Shown: piece by piece, positions 25,072 through 32,955 of the stretch | Numbering within the stretch: position 1 is the first letter of the stretch | Layout: each line of letters opens with the position of its first letter | NCBI GenBank assembly: GCA_016838895.1 | Contig: JAEKNU010000051.1 | Location: forward strand, 1 to 33,326 | Origin: Chloroflexota bacterium | GTDB lineage: Bacteria; Chloroflexota; Anaerolineae; Anaerolineales; Anaerolineaceae | Direction: 5' to 3' | DNA: 33,326 bases | Made by a program: the position numbers and the translations under genes | Notes under the pieces: model-generated | The model's input: the letters and a program-made list of their open reading frames with translations, nothing else | Databases searched by the model: none | What the model was told of the DNA's origin: nothing

Positions 25072-25112
25072 CATTTCTGTTCAACATTTCTGTTCAACAC
25101 ATTTCTGTTCAA
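25072..25112 (+). repeat. Three perfect 13-bp direct repeats upstream of a promoter
   Basis: CATTTCTGTTCAA occurs at 25072-25084, 25085-25097 and 25100-25112, with offsets of 13 and 15 bases. The last copy ends five bases before the -35 hexamer. The position suggests binding sites for an activator or repressor. Confidence 0.85.
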
Positions 25113-25116
25113 CCTA

Positions 25117-25145
25117 TTGACATATTCTTCAAAAGTCTATATAAC
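25117..25145 (+). promoter_or_regulatory. Strong sigma70-type promoter of the leader RNA and 112-aa gene
   Basis: TTGACA (25117-25122), a 17-base spacer and TATAAC (25140-25145) make a near-consensus promoter. Transcription should start near 25152, giving an untranslated leader of about 200 nt before the ATG at 25354. Triple 13-bp repeats sit directly upstream. Confidence 0.85.
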
Positions 25146-25188
25146 TAATTTAACATCAGGAATGTTCACACAATGTGGACTGGCAACC

Positions 25189-25310
25189 GGCCCGGAGACG
25201 GCATCGGTGCCTCGAGACAGAAAAGTCTCGATGTGCGAGAGAATACTCTCGAAAGATAGTTTCCTTTTTTTTGTCTTTACGTCTCCCGGCCATCGTATTT
25301 ATGCGATGGC
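25189..25310 (+). ncRNA. Structured 5' leader RNA, multi-hairpin junction (candidate cis-regulatory RNA)
   Basis: A closing helix pairs 25189-25200 with 25280-25291 (12 positions, one C-C mismatch). Inside it are three hairpins: GGCA/TGCC at 25200-25211, TCGAGAC/GTCTCGA at 25212-25231 (6-nt loop AGAAAA) and CGAGAG/CTCTCG at 25236-25251 (loop AATA). A T8 run lies at 25265-25272. A fifth hairpin, GCCATCG/CGATGGC at 25289-25310, shares GCC with the closing helix, so the two may compete. The layout, with promoter upstream and ribosome site downstream, suits a riboswitch, protein-binding leader or other cis-regulator. I do not recognise it as a known riboswitch class. It could also be processed as a separate small RNA. 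Confidence 0.7.
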
Positions 25311-25353
25311 TGTTTATTTTCCCCTGATGTATTTTATTAAAGGAGAAAAAGAA

Positions 25354-25692
25354 ATGAGAACACACAAGTACACAGAACAAGAAATCAAATTCACTGCTAT
25401 CCTCTATGCAACTAGAGAAGAAATTGTTGAATACGTCCGGACATCGGGAAAATTGCCTAAATTAATTCCTATGGGCGGTTTCCCTACCGCAGTGAAAGTC
25501 ATCTCACGGACAAGAGGATTCAATCCCATTCTTTGTGAGCAGGAGCAATTGGTTTATGATGCGATCATCCGTGAAAAGCGTTTGCCAGCCGGAGGAGCGG
25601 TATTCATTCAGGGTTGCAGACCGATTTATGCACTGGAAGCTAATCAAACGATAGAAATTTGCCCTCCCCCACGAACTGAGGATTGGGAGTGA
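25354..25692 (+). CDS. 112-aa orphan protein behind a structured leader
   Basis: The start is ATG 25354-25356, eight bases after AAAGGAG (25339-25345). An in-frame ATG at 25117 is part of the promoter and leader and is not used. The protein is soluble and mixed: a helical N-terminus (TEQEIKFTAILYATREEIVE), a central IPMGGFPTAVKVISRTRGF and a C-terminal PAGGAVFIQGCRPIYALEA with two cysteines in the protein (in NPILCEQE and IQGCRP), then a proline-rich acidic end. I do not recognise a family. It is the only gene on the plus strand in the right-hand half apart from an IS remnant. The long regulated leader implies that its level matters, perhaps as an autoregulated RNA-binding protein or the effector of a small-molecule sensor; both ideas are inference. 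Confidence 0.75.
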   Translation: MRTHKYTEQEIKFTAILYATREEIVEYVRTSGKLPKLIPMGGFPTAVKVISRTRGFNPILCEQEQLVYDAIIREKRLPAGGAVFIQGCRPIYALEANQTIEICPPPRTEDWE

Positions 25693-26133
25693 TTGCCTTA
25701 AAAGTAAGACTAAGCGCTGGCGAAAAAATGTCCGCGGGATTGAGCGAGGACACATCAAATAATCATCATCCCGAAGAATAAGAGAATAAACATAGACGAG
25801 CGCAGGATAGTGATTATGAAATGCGTTTTGGTGAACGACACTTATTCACAAAGATCGAGGGATAACCCATCCTGATCGATATTGGAATCCCGTTATGTCC
25901 AGGAAAAATAGCAGTGTTCTATCTATTAATTGCTGTCTACCCACTTTCAACTGATTACATGTGTGTCTCATTGGACCACCTGAAGAATATTATCGGCTAT
26001 CCGATTGACGTGGTGAGAGAGAGATGAGTTCCAAAATAAAAAAAATTGATGGTTGGATGAAAATACAATTTTATAGGATTGGACATATTTGCTAATACTG
26101 ACAAGGAGCTGAAGTCTTTTGGTATGATTGATG
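25693..26133. other. Decayed region between the orphan gene and an IS3 remnant
   Basis: No intact gene is visible. A short plus-strand frame ending near 26026 reads LDHLKNIIGYPIDVVRER, which recalls the end of MNT-type nucleotidyltransferase antitoxins (LLGRPVDVV pattern). It is followed by stop codons and frame breaks, so at most it is a relic. A short inverted repeat (TGTCC/GGACA) lies near 25730-25755 without a T run. Confidence 0.4.
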
Positions 26134-26633
26134 CAGATGTAACCAATTTCAGAGAATGGCTGATGGGCCGAATCAAAAGTGGGTAGCAGATATTACTTAT
26201 GTTCCAACCAAAGAAGGCTGGTTGTACGTCGCAGGTGTATTGGACCTTTTTTCACGCAAAATTGTTGGCTGTAATATGTCGAGCCAGATTGATGCAACTT
26301 TGGTTGAAAGAGCTTTGAGAATGGCCTTGTACCAACGCCATCCGGGAAAAGGCCTTCTTCATCACTCAGATCGAGGTGTTCAGTATGCCAGCCACCAAAT
26401 CCAGGTCAGCATGAGTAGAAAAGGCAATTGTTATGACTATGCTGTTATGGAAAACTTCTTTGGAACGGTGGAAAAACGAATGGGTTCATCATCAGAAATA
26501 CAAGACCCGTTCACAAGCTCGAACTGATATTTTCAGATACATTGAAGGGTTTTATAATACTATCAGGCTTCATTCAACATTGGGATACTTGTCCCCATCT
26601 GAATTCGAAGCTAACTATCAGAAATCACCTTAA
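26134..26633 (+). pseudogene. IS3-family transposase OrfB remnant
   Basis: The fragment carries the integrase core from about NQFQRMADGPNQKWVADITY to [19 protein letters not shown] and [11 protein letters not shown]. Three defects are visible: the N-terminal part and OrfA are missing, about ten residues are lost between QYASHQ and [10 protein letters not shown], and an extra base near 26470 (GGTGG) shifts the frame, so that FFGTVEKR replaces [17 protein letters not shown] residues are visible as D in VADITY, D in HHSDRGVQY and E in VMENFF. It belongs to a different IS3 subgroup from the intact element at 15823-17025. Confidence 0.9.
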
Positions 26634-26646
26634 CTTGGTATCCATT

Positions 26647-26676
26647 AAATGGGGTGAGGTTCACATCACCCCATTT
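26647..26676 (+). terminator. Strong hairpin after the IS3 remnant
   Basis: An 11-bp perfect stem (AAATGGGGTGA with TCACCCCATTT) encloses an 8-nt loop. A T4 tract follows only partly, so it may act as a weak terminator for the plus strand, or it may be part of the IS end region. It lies 14 bases after the transposase stop. Confidence 0.55.
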
Positions 26677-26967
26677 TACGGATATTCTCATTCTGTTCCT
26701 CTACTCGCATTTTTTACCTTAAGTTATATTGACCTTCAGATTCTTCAATAATGACTCTTCACTCAAAACAAAGAAATCAGATACCTATCCAATTGACACA
26801 ATACCTAGAAGCGTGGCTGGATAGTCATGATAATCTTGAAAAGTGGGGCGCAAACCACTATTAATGGTGATTTACTGAATTCACATCCCATAATTTAGGC
26901 AAATATTAGCTTAAGGTGGGAGTAAATTTCGTTCTTGAAACCCAAATAGGTGTTTCCGGCTACATTT
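26677..26967. other. Intergenic region, no gene seen
   Basis: The stretch after the IS hairpin holds no open frame with a ribosome site and no clear repeat. It separates the IS remnant from the minus-strand nuclease gene ending at 26968. Confidence 0.5.
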
Positions 26968-27894
26968 CTAGATTCCAGACACATTGCGATAAGCAGCTTT
27001 CAACATCTCACTCAATTCCGATATATTAATATCTTCACCAGGAAGAAGACGAAACATCGAATTTTTAAAGGTTGCATCATATTTATGGTATTTCCATACT
27101 TTTCCAAGAAAAGTTTCTGATATTTTAGGGGGAATTTTCATGTGAATTGACCATGTTTTGGTACTTTCCCAAGAGACATCAAAAACCACTTTGTTCCCAA
27201 ATTTGAACCCAGTATAATATTTGTTGAGATTGTAGGGAAGATTCCAACCCTGGTTTTTTACAAATCCATCTAGCTGGGTTACCGCCTTCTTGAATTCTTG
27301 GGTGGGTTCTTTACCATGTTCAGATTCGTAATAATCCCAGGTCCAGTCTCCCATCACTTTTGTAGTCGTAGGCTTGACCATTGGCATATCCTCTAGCGTT
27401 TCAACAATAACAAACTCATTATCCTCTTGGCAGAAGCGTCTAACTTGAACAAGATCAAGAGGATAATTAATTTTGCTAGATAATTTCAATACATTTGATT
27501 TAAATGAGGGTGCAACTACAATGATTCGAACTTCTAATGCATCCCATTCGATCTTGATATCCTCAGGGCGATCATTTGCCTCCAACCAAATAGCTTTGAT
27601 TGAGTCTGGATTCGTCTCGGCCCACATGGCATAAGTTAATACTTGGGGAAAGATTTCTTCCCCAACTTCTACGTTTTTCATTTCGATGATGCAAATCCTA
27701 GAATCTTGGTCTACTCCTAACATGTCTGGAATACCTTGCTTGCTACCTGTACGAATTTGTCGATAAAGAACATAAATATCTGGTAACAAGTCCTGATTTT
27801 GAAAAATATAGGACTCGAATCCTTTTTCATTTTGAAACGGCACTAATAGCAAGTTGCTGGTTTGTTCTTTCGATTTCCAATATAAATTCAGCAT
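26968..27894 (-). CDS. PD-(D/E)xK nuclease-like protein (NucS/DUF91 type)
   Basis: The 308-aa protein has a clear PD-(D/E)xK core in its N-terminal third: GIPDMLGVD (D57), then CIIEMKN (E71, K73), followed by a helix with QVLTYAMWAE, as in NucS/DUF91 endonuclease domains. The C-terminal ~120 residues (YYTGFKFGNKVVFDVSW, then SIHMKIPPK) look like a separate alpha/beta module that may bind the substrate or a partner. DNA cleavage is inferred from the residues. It starts at ATG 27892-27894 and appears monocistronic. No methylase stands beside it, so it may be an orphan restriction-type or repair nuclease, or part of the surrounding defence island. Confidence 0.8.
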   Translation of the reverse strand: MLNLYWKSKEQTSNLLLVPFQNEKGFESYIFQNQDLLPDIYVLYRQIRTGSKQGIPDMLGVDQDSRICIIEMKNVEVGEEIFPQVLTYAMWAETNPDSIKAIWLEANDRPEDIKIEWDALEVRIIVVAPSFKSNVLKLSSKINYPLDLVQVRRFCQEDNEFVIVETLEDMPMVKPTTTKVMGDWTWDYYESEHGKEPTQEFKKAVTQLDGFVKNQGWNLPYNLNKYYTGFKFGNKVVFDVSWESTKTWSIHMKIPPKISETFLGKVWKYHKYDATFKNSMFRLLPGEDINISELSEMLKAAYRNVSGI

Positions 27895-28212
27895 TTCATT
27901 CTCCGTTATCCAATATTATATCTATCCACATATAACAATGGATTTGTTTATCATCACTGATTTTTCATGATCAGTTAGTGCGATAAACTTAATCTTAATT
28001 TATATTTATGTTTTTATTGCGGGCTAATCATCAATTATTATTCAGATAATTAACGTTACAATCGCTGCAGATAGTTGTCTAAAATCATGTTCGATTATTA
28101 ATTCATTCGAAACAAGATTATTTTTTACGTATATGATCTTTCCTTGATTCTCAAAATATGTCCGTCGATACGACAACAAAGTGAAGAAGGTTATTTGTTA
28201 ATAAATTCGATA
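27895..28212. other. AT-rich intergenic region with one imperfect hairpin
   Basis: No gene is supported. An imperfect stem (TTTATC/GATAAA with inner CACT/AGTG pairing) spans 27947-27987. It has no clear T tract on either strand, so its role is unknown. The promoter of the nuclease gene should be here, but I cannot pick its hexamers with confidence. Confidence 0.4.
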
Positions 28213-28620
28213 CTACTCAATGTAATACAAAAAATGATTCCCATCTATTTCACAACCTAACTTTGTATAAAATTTAATTAATTCCGGCCATTTATCCTTG
28301 GTTTCTGGTTGCATCCGACCAACAATTCTTGAAATATTTTTTTGCTTAGCTAAATCAATCAAATGGATAAACATCCATTTTCCAATACCTGAATTTCTAA
28401 ATCTTGGATGTGCTACAAATATATCGCATAATGTTATACAATTTTCTTCCCAGATGATTTGCATTCTAGCTATATGGTTTCCATGATTTAAAAGAACTAA
28501 ATCATCAACTGGGTCACCAACCCAGTGACACCAGAGTTTTCGCCCTTTATTATCGAACATTGGAAATGTCTCTGGGGATGGTTGGATGTTAAATAATTCA
28601 ATTCTTAATCTTCGTAACAA
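28213..28620 (-). CDS. GNAT-family N-acetyltransferase
   Basis: The 135-aa protein has the GNAT acetyl-CoA-binding motif A, CDIFVAHPRFRNSGIGKWMF (R-x-x-G-x-G variant RNSGIG), followed by the helix HLIDLAKQKNIS and the motif B-like end ELIKFYTKLGCEI. It transfers an acetyl group to an unknown amine. The likely start is TTG at 28618-28620, with AGGAG about 12 bases upstream; no in-frame ATG fits better. It lies alone between the nuclease and a small unknown gene, both in the same direction. GNAT proteins are sometimes toxins of toxin-antitoxin pairs, but no antitoxin-like partner with a ribbon-helix-helix motif is next to it. Confidence 0.87.
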   Translation of the reverse strand: MLRRLRIELFNIQPSPETFPMFDNKGRKLWCHWVGDPVDDLVLLNHGNHIARMQIIWEENCITLCDIFVAHPRFRNSGIGKWMFIHLIDLAKQKNISRIVGRMQPETKDKWPELIKFYTKLGCEIDGNHFLYYIE

Positions 28621-28666
28621 TATAAATATACTCCTGTTGTAATAACTTCTTGTAATCCATCAAAGA

Positions 28667-28930
28667 TCATTTTTTCATCCAATTCAGAATTTCCGCTGCA
28701 CCCATTCCTGTTGCTTTTGTCATTCTTTTGGCAAATTGTAACGAGGAGTTTTTAAATTGGGGCGTCGAGAAGTTTACATCATTGCCAAGATAATAATTGC
28801 ATGCATTTCTTAGTTGAACCCACGAGTTATGATATTTTTTCTTGATTTCTTTAATTAACACAGCATTTTCATTGTCACAGGCTTTGTCACTGGCATTGTT
28901 ATTGGTGTTATCACTGATATATTCGCTCAC
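28667..28930 (-). CDS. Small 87-aa protein, function unknown
   Basis: The protein starts at GTG 28928-28930 with only a weak upstream site. Its N-terminus is Asn/Asp-rich (SDNTNNNASDKACDNEN) and probably disordered; the C-terminal part is helical and basic (VLIKEIKKKYHNSWVQLRNA, RMTKATGMGAAEILNWMKK). No domain is recognised. It lies 46 bases upstream of the GNAT gene in the same direction and might form a pair with it. It could be a DNA- or protein-binding accessory, but no helix-turn-helix is convincing. Confidence 0.5.
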   Translation of the reverse strand: MSEYISDNTNNNASDKACDNENAVLIKEIKKKYHNSWVQLRNACNYYLGNDVNFSTPQFKNSSLQFAKRMTKATGMGAAEILNWMKK

Positions 28931-29116
28931 ATCGAGCTCACTTGTTTTTGCTTGTCCTTCGATCTGAGCATGGTCCTTCTTACTACCCTCCTTGTTGCCA
29001 ATTACTGATCCAGTTTTTCCAAAAATTACTAATTACAAAAATGTGTTTTCTAATGATATATCGAGAAATAATATTGATCTCATCCAAATTATTCACAATT
29101 CAACTAGTAAATATTA

Positions 29117-29842
29117 TTACTCATTCCTTCTATCACTCAACATATACCCCAATGGTGCTTGATTCAACTCATCCCGGTAGTGCCGCCATTGCGGCATGAA
29201 TTGATCCATTAGTTTTGTGTACTGCGTGTTGTGCGTTGGCTCCAGCAGATGCACCATTTCGTGAACGAGGATATACTCCAGACAATTGCGTGGCTTTTTG
29301 GCAAGTTCTGTGTTCAGGCGGATATTGCCTTTATGGGGATTGCAACTTCCCCAGCGGGTTTTCATGCGTTGGACAAAAAGTTGGTTGACTCGCACGGCCA
29401 TCTCCTTTTCCCATTGAGGAATTATTGGTTCTACAGCTTTGCGAACTTCTTCCCGATACCAGGCAGAGATGACCTCTTCGCGTTTTGCCCGGTCACTATT
29501 CGGCCGTACGGAGAGCAGGATTTCATTATGGCGCAGCGTGACAGAGGGCGGCCTTTCTACTTCATTAACCCGCAACAAATAGCGACTGCCCCACAGGTAG
29601 TGACTTTCTCGGTCAATATATTCACGTTGGGTTTCCCGCTCTTGCGCCTGGAGTTTGGCTTGCGCTTTACGGATCCAGTTCAGCTTGGAGATGGCATAAA
29701 CGCGCAGGGTATCCAGGCTGGTGTGCTCAGGCGCGGCGATACGGATTCTGCCTGTCGGGGGGTGAACGCTCAGGTGGACATTCTTAATGTCCTTGAAGAT
29801 CACCTCGACGAGTATGCTGCCAACCATGATCTGTTCGCCCAT
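29117..29842 (-). CDS. YgjP-type (DUF45/M48-like) zinc metallopeptidase of the type I R-M locus
   Basis: The 241-aa protein has the zinc signature HEMVH (H194, E195, H198) with a third ligand H204 in EPTHN, and the preceding MKTRWGSCNPHKGNIRLN typical of YgjP/COG1451. It should be a cytoplasmic zinc metallopeptidase; its substrate is not established. This family is very often encoded beside hsdR, and here its ATG overlaps the hsdR stop (TAATG), so the two are translated together. A likely role is in controlling or processing the restriction complex, but this is inference. An in-frame ATG six residues in (MVGSILVEV) is an alternative start. It is the last gene of its operon. Confidence 0.92.
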   Translation of the reverse strand: MGEQIMVGSILVEVIFKDIKNVHLSVHPPTGRIRIAAPEHTSLDTLRVYAISKLNWIRKAQAKLQAQERETQREYIDRESHYLWGSRYLLRVNEVERPPSVTLRHNEILLSVRPNSDRAKREEVISAWYREEVRKAVEPIIPQWEKEMAVRVNQLFVQRMKTRWGSCNPHKGNIRLNTELAKKPRNCLEYILVHEMVHLLEPTHNTQYTKLMDQFMPQWRHYRDELNQAPLGYMLSDRRNE

Positions 29843-32800
29843 TAGTATCCGTTCCTGGGCGCTGCGATGATCTTGAAAATGCGCTCCACTTCATCGGTAT
29901 CTTCAATAATCTGGTAAATCGCCTTTTTGATCATACGCTCTTTGGCTTCAACGCCACGGAATCCGTCATAGCGATTTTCAAGTACGACTGCATCAATTGC
30001 CAGCGCCAGGTCGAGGGCGGGGTCTTCGCTGGTTTTATACAGTCCTTTTTCTTCAGCGACTTTTGCGGCGGTTTCTTTCAGGTTGTTGTATAGTGCCAGT
30101 TTACCCGGACTATTTAACTGCACAGGTGTATTGTTTTCGCGCCCTTGTTGCACTTTCGTTGCTAATTCACCAATCTGCTGGAGATATTCTTCGTATTCAA
30201 TCGCCTTGCTTTTCCGGTTGGCAATGATCTCATCCAGTAACGTGGACATTTTGGCATAAAAGGCAGGATCATTGAGATGCTCTCGGATGATCTTGCTGCG
30301 GACGTTGTTCTCGATCACTTCAGCAATAGCGGTTTCATCCCCTTTCAATTCACCGAGTTGGGTGTCCGTGGCTTCGGCAATGCCCAACTTCTCAATGAGT
30401 TCGAGCAACCCCATATCTTCAAATTGAGAGATTGTGCGAGGCGCATCGGCTTCAATGTAGGTGTCAATCAGGTGACGCATATCCGCCTCAAAGGGTTTCA
30501 AATCAAGGGTTTCATCACTGGCTTTGCGGATAATTTCGCGCAAATTAACATAGTGATTGACCTGTCGTTTGATACGGGCACTATCGTCAGCGCTGTAGCC
30601 GGCAGGGATCATTTCGTCGATCAGATTGGCGTAGGAACGTACCAGTACAGCAATTGCACGGTACAGGGCAACCCGTTGGGGTTGATGCGCATCCAGGTCA
30701 TCAGCGATTTCGGTGTTGCCGCAGAAGTAGTGGATATGAGCAAGGTCATCACGTGGATGTTCGACCGGTTCACAGAGCAGTGCCAGTGTTTCGATGGCGT
30801 TATCAAGACGTTCGCGGCTTTTGCTGAGGCGATCCTGAACGAGTACTTCTGGATCGGCACCGGGAGCACTGTCGTCGAGTTCGGAGGTGTAGACTGCAAG
30901 TGCATTTTCGACTTTGGGGAATAAGTTCATATAATCGACAATATAGCCAAACGTTTTAGTCTCCCCATCCAGACGATTGACGCGGCAGATCGCCTGGAAT
31001 AAACCGTGGTCCTGCATGGATTTATCAATATAAAGATAGGTGCAGGGCGGTGCATCGAAGCCAGTTAACAGTTTGTCGACGACGATCAGCAGGCTCATGT
31101 TGGCGGGGTTTTCGGTGAAATCTTTCTTGGCCATTTCTTCATAGGCTTCTGTCTTGGACATGCCACCTTTCACCTGGACGTTTTCCAACAATTCAGTATA
31201 GGTGTTGTAGATGAATTGTTTATCGGTTTCGGTGTTGGCACCGGTTTCTTCGAGGGTGATGTGGCTGGTGTGCGGATTGTAGGAAGTAACCACCGCACAG
31301 CGCCCGCGGAAAGGCGTACTTTGGAAGAGACTGTAGTAACGGGTCGCTTCGTAGATACTGGATGCGACCAGGAGGGCATTGCCCGTGCCCTCGCTCAGGC
31401 GTGGACGGCGGCGAAAGTCCATGATGATGTCCTGGATGACTTTCCGCATGCGGGACTCGGAGCTGCGCACGGCTTGCATGGTGCCCCATTGTTTTTTGAG
31501 TTCATCCTTTTGCCAGTCGTTCAGGCCTTTGGAGACAAGCTCAAACCATTCATCGACGCTTTCCTGCGAGGTCAATCGTTGATTAATATCACGTGCTTCG
31601 TAGACCAGGTCAAGAATAACGCCGTCTTCCACCCCTTCGCTGAATTTGTAGGTGTGAATGTAGCTGCCGAAGACTTCAAAGGTGGTCTGTTTATCTTTTT
31701 TCAGAAGCGGTGTGCCCGTAAAGCCAATTAAGACGGCGTTGGGCATCAGCGCTTTCATCGCTCGATTCAATTTACCGCTTTGGGTTCGGTGACATTCATC
31801 CACGAAGACAAATACTTCGCCATAGGTATGGCTGGGGCTGGCTTCAATCTCCTGAATGTAAGCATCGAAATCGTCCACATCCTTTCTGCCGAATTTGTGG
31901 ACAAGCGAAGTGAGCAGACGTGGTCGCGCCTGGCCCAGGAACTTCATCAACTCACGGCCGCTGCGGGTGCGTTTGATATCGGTTTCACCCGAGTCGTGAA
32001 AAACACGTTCAATCTGCTTATCCAGTTCGTCGCGGTCCGTGATGATCACCACACGGGCATGGGGATTGTTTTCTAATATCCATTTTGCGAGCAAAACCAT
32101 CACGATGCTTTTGCCGCTGCCCTGTGTATGCCAGATGATACCGCCCTGTTGACGGCGAACATATTCCTGGGCAGCTTTAATGGCAAAATACTGGTGGGGA
32201 CGGGGCAATTTCTTTCGGCCATCAAACAGGACAAAGTCACGCATGAGCTCGATCAGCCTGCCTTTTTCGCAGAGTTTGCGCAGGTATTTATCCAGCTTGT
32301 AGCCGGTATTGTCTTCTTCGTCTTCTTTCCAGTTTAGAAAATATTTATCTTGAGTATTAATGGTGCCGTATTTCAATCCTTCACTGTCGTTGCCTGCAAA
32401 GATGAATTGGACGGTACTGAAAAACCAGGCGTTAAACTCGGGCTGCTGATTGGAGAGATTTTGGCGAATGCCATTGCCGATGCTGGCTCGGCTGTTTTTG
32501 AGTTCGAGCACCCCGATGGCGATGCCGTTGACATAGAGCACAACATCCGGACGGCGCTCATGGGGACCACGCAAGGTGACTTCTTCGGCAACTGCGAAGT
32601 CGTTTTGATGTGGATCGTGCCAGTTGATGAGATGCACCGTTTCGGTAACTTTGCCCGCTTCTACTTTGACGGGCACCCCATAGCGCAACAGGTTGTAAAC
32701 GGCCTTGTTGTTCTCGTAGAGCTTGCGATGGGAGTTATCCGCTTCGCGGTGCAGCAGATCGATGGCGCGGCTGATCTTGGCAGGGCTGTACCCGCTTTTT

Positions 32801-32946
32801 TGCAAATAGGCACGGAGACGGTCTTCCCAGATGTTACTATTCTCGTTATCACTGCGGTCGCCAAGATAGGCATAGCCAAGGTCATCCCTGAAAAGGGCGA
32901 TGACTCTGTTTTGTGTGACACGTTCGGCTTTGCTGATATTACTCAT
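29842..32946 (-). CDS. hsdR: Type I restriction enzyme subunit HsdR
   Basis: The 1034-aa protein is a complete HsdR. The N-terminal nuclease has D134 (RRPDVVLYVN) and E148-K150 (IGVLELKN), the PD-(D/E)xK site. The SF2 motor follows: a Q-like QYFAIKAAQ, Walker A TQGSGKS (274-280), DECH (383-386), TGTP, and motif VI AICRVNRLDGE. The helical C-terminus binds the methylase core. HsdR translocates DNA towards HsdM/HsdS at unmethylated sites and cuts at a distance. hsdM and hsdS are not in the window; they may lie upstream beyond 33326. Its ATG (32944-32946) follows AAGGA, which overlaps the stop of the gene upstream. GC content is visibly higher here than in the AT-rich region to the left, suggesting separate origin. 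Confidence 0.96.
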   Translation of the reverse strand: MSNISKAERVTQNRVIALFRDDLGYAYLGDRSDNENSNIWEDRLRAYLQKSGYSPAKISRAIDLLHREADNSHRKLYENNKAVYNLLRYGVPVKVEAGKVTETVHLINWHDPHQNDFAVAEEVTLRGPHERRPDVVLYVNGIAIGVLELKNSRASIGNGIRQNLSNQQPEFNAWFFSTVQFIFAGNDSEGLKYGTINTQDKYFLNWKEDEEDNTGYKLDKYLRKLCEKGRLIELMRDFVLFDGRKKLPRPHQYFAIKAAQEYVRRQQGGIIWHTQGSGKSIVMVLLAKWILENNPHARVVIITDRDELDKQIERVFHDSGETDIKRTRSGRELMKFLGQARPRLLTSLVHKFGRKDVDDFDAYIQEIEASPSHTYGEVFVFVDECHRTQSGKLNRAMKALMPNAVLIGFTGTPLLKKDKQTTFEVFGSYIHTYKFSEGVEDGVILDLVYEARDINQRLTSQESVDEWFELVSKGLNDWQKDELKKQWGTMQAVRSSESRMRKVIQDIIMDFRRRPRLSEGTGNALLVASSIYEATRYYSLFQSTPFRGRCAVVTSYNPHTSHITLEETGANTETDKQFIYNTYTELLENVQVKGGMSKTEAYEEMAKKDFTENPANMSLLIVVDKLLTGFDAPPCTYLYIDKSMQDHGLFQAICRVNRLDGETKTFGYIVDYMNLFPKVENALAVYTSELDDSAPGADPEVLVQDRLSKSRERLDNAIETLALLCEPVEHPRDDLAHIHYFCGNTEIADDLDAHQPQRVALYRAIAVLVRSYANLIDEMIPAGYSADDSARIKRQVNHYVNLREIIRKASDETLDLKPFEADMRHLIDTYIEADAPRTISQFEDMGLLELIEKLGIAEATDTQLGELKGDETAIAEVIENNVRSKIIREHLNDPAFYAKMSTLLDEIIANRKSKAIEYEEYLQQIGELATKVQQGRENNTPVQLNSPGKLALYNNLKETAAKVAEEKGLYKTSEDPALDLALAIDAVVLENRYDGFRGVEAKERMIKKAIYQIIEDTDEVERIFKIIAAPRNGY

Positions 32947-32955
32947 GGGCAGTCC

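Noticed and set aside
25072..25112. CRISPR-like repeats
   Set aside because: Repeats are 13 bp and practically tandem with no spacers; they are promoter-proximal binding sites.
25117..25353. Extended N-terminus for the 112-aa protein, starting at the in-frame ATG near 25117
   Set aside because: That region is the promoter and the structured leader; the ribosome site AAAGGAG before 25354 fixes the real start.
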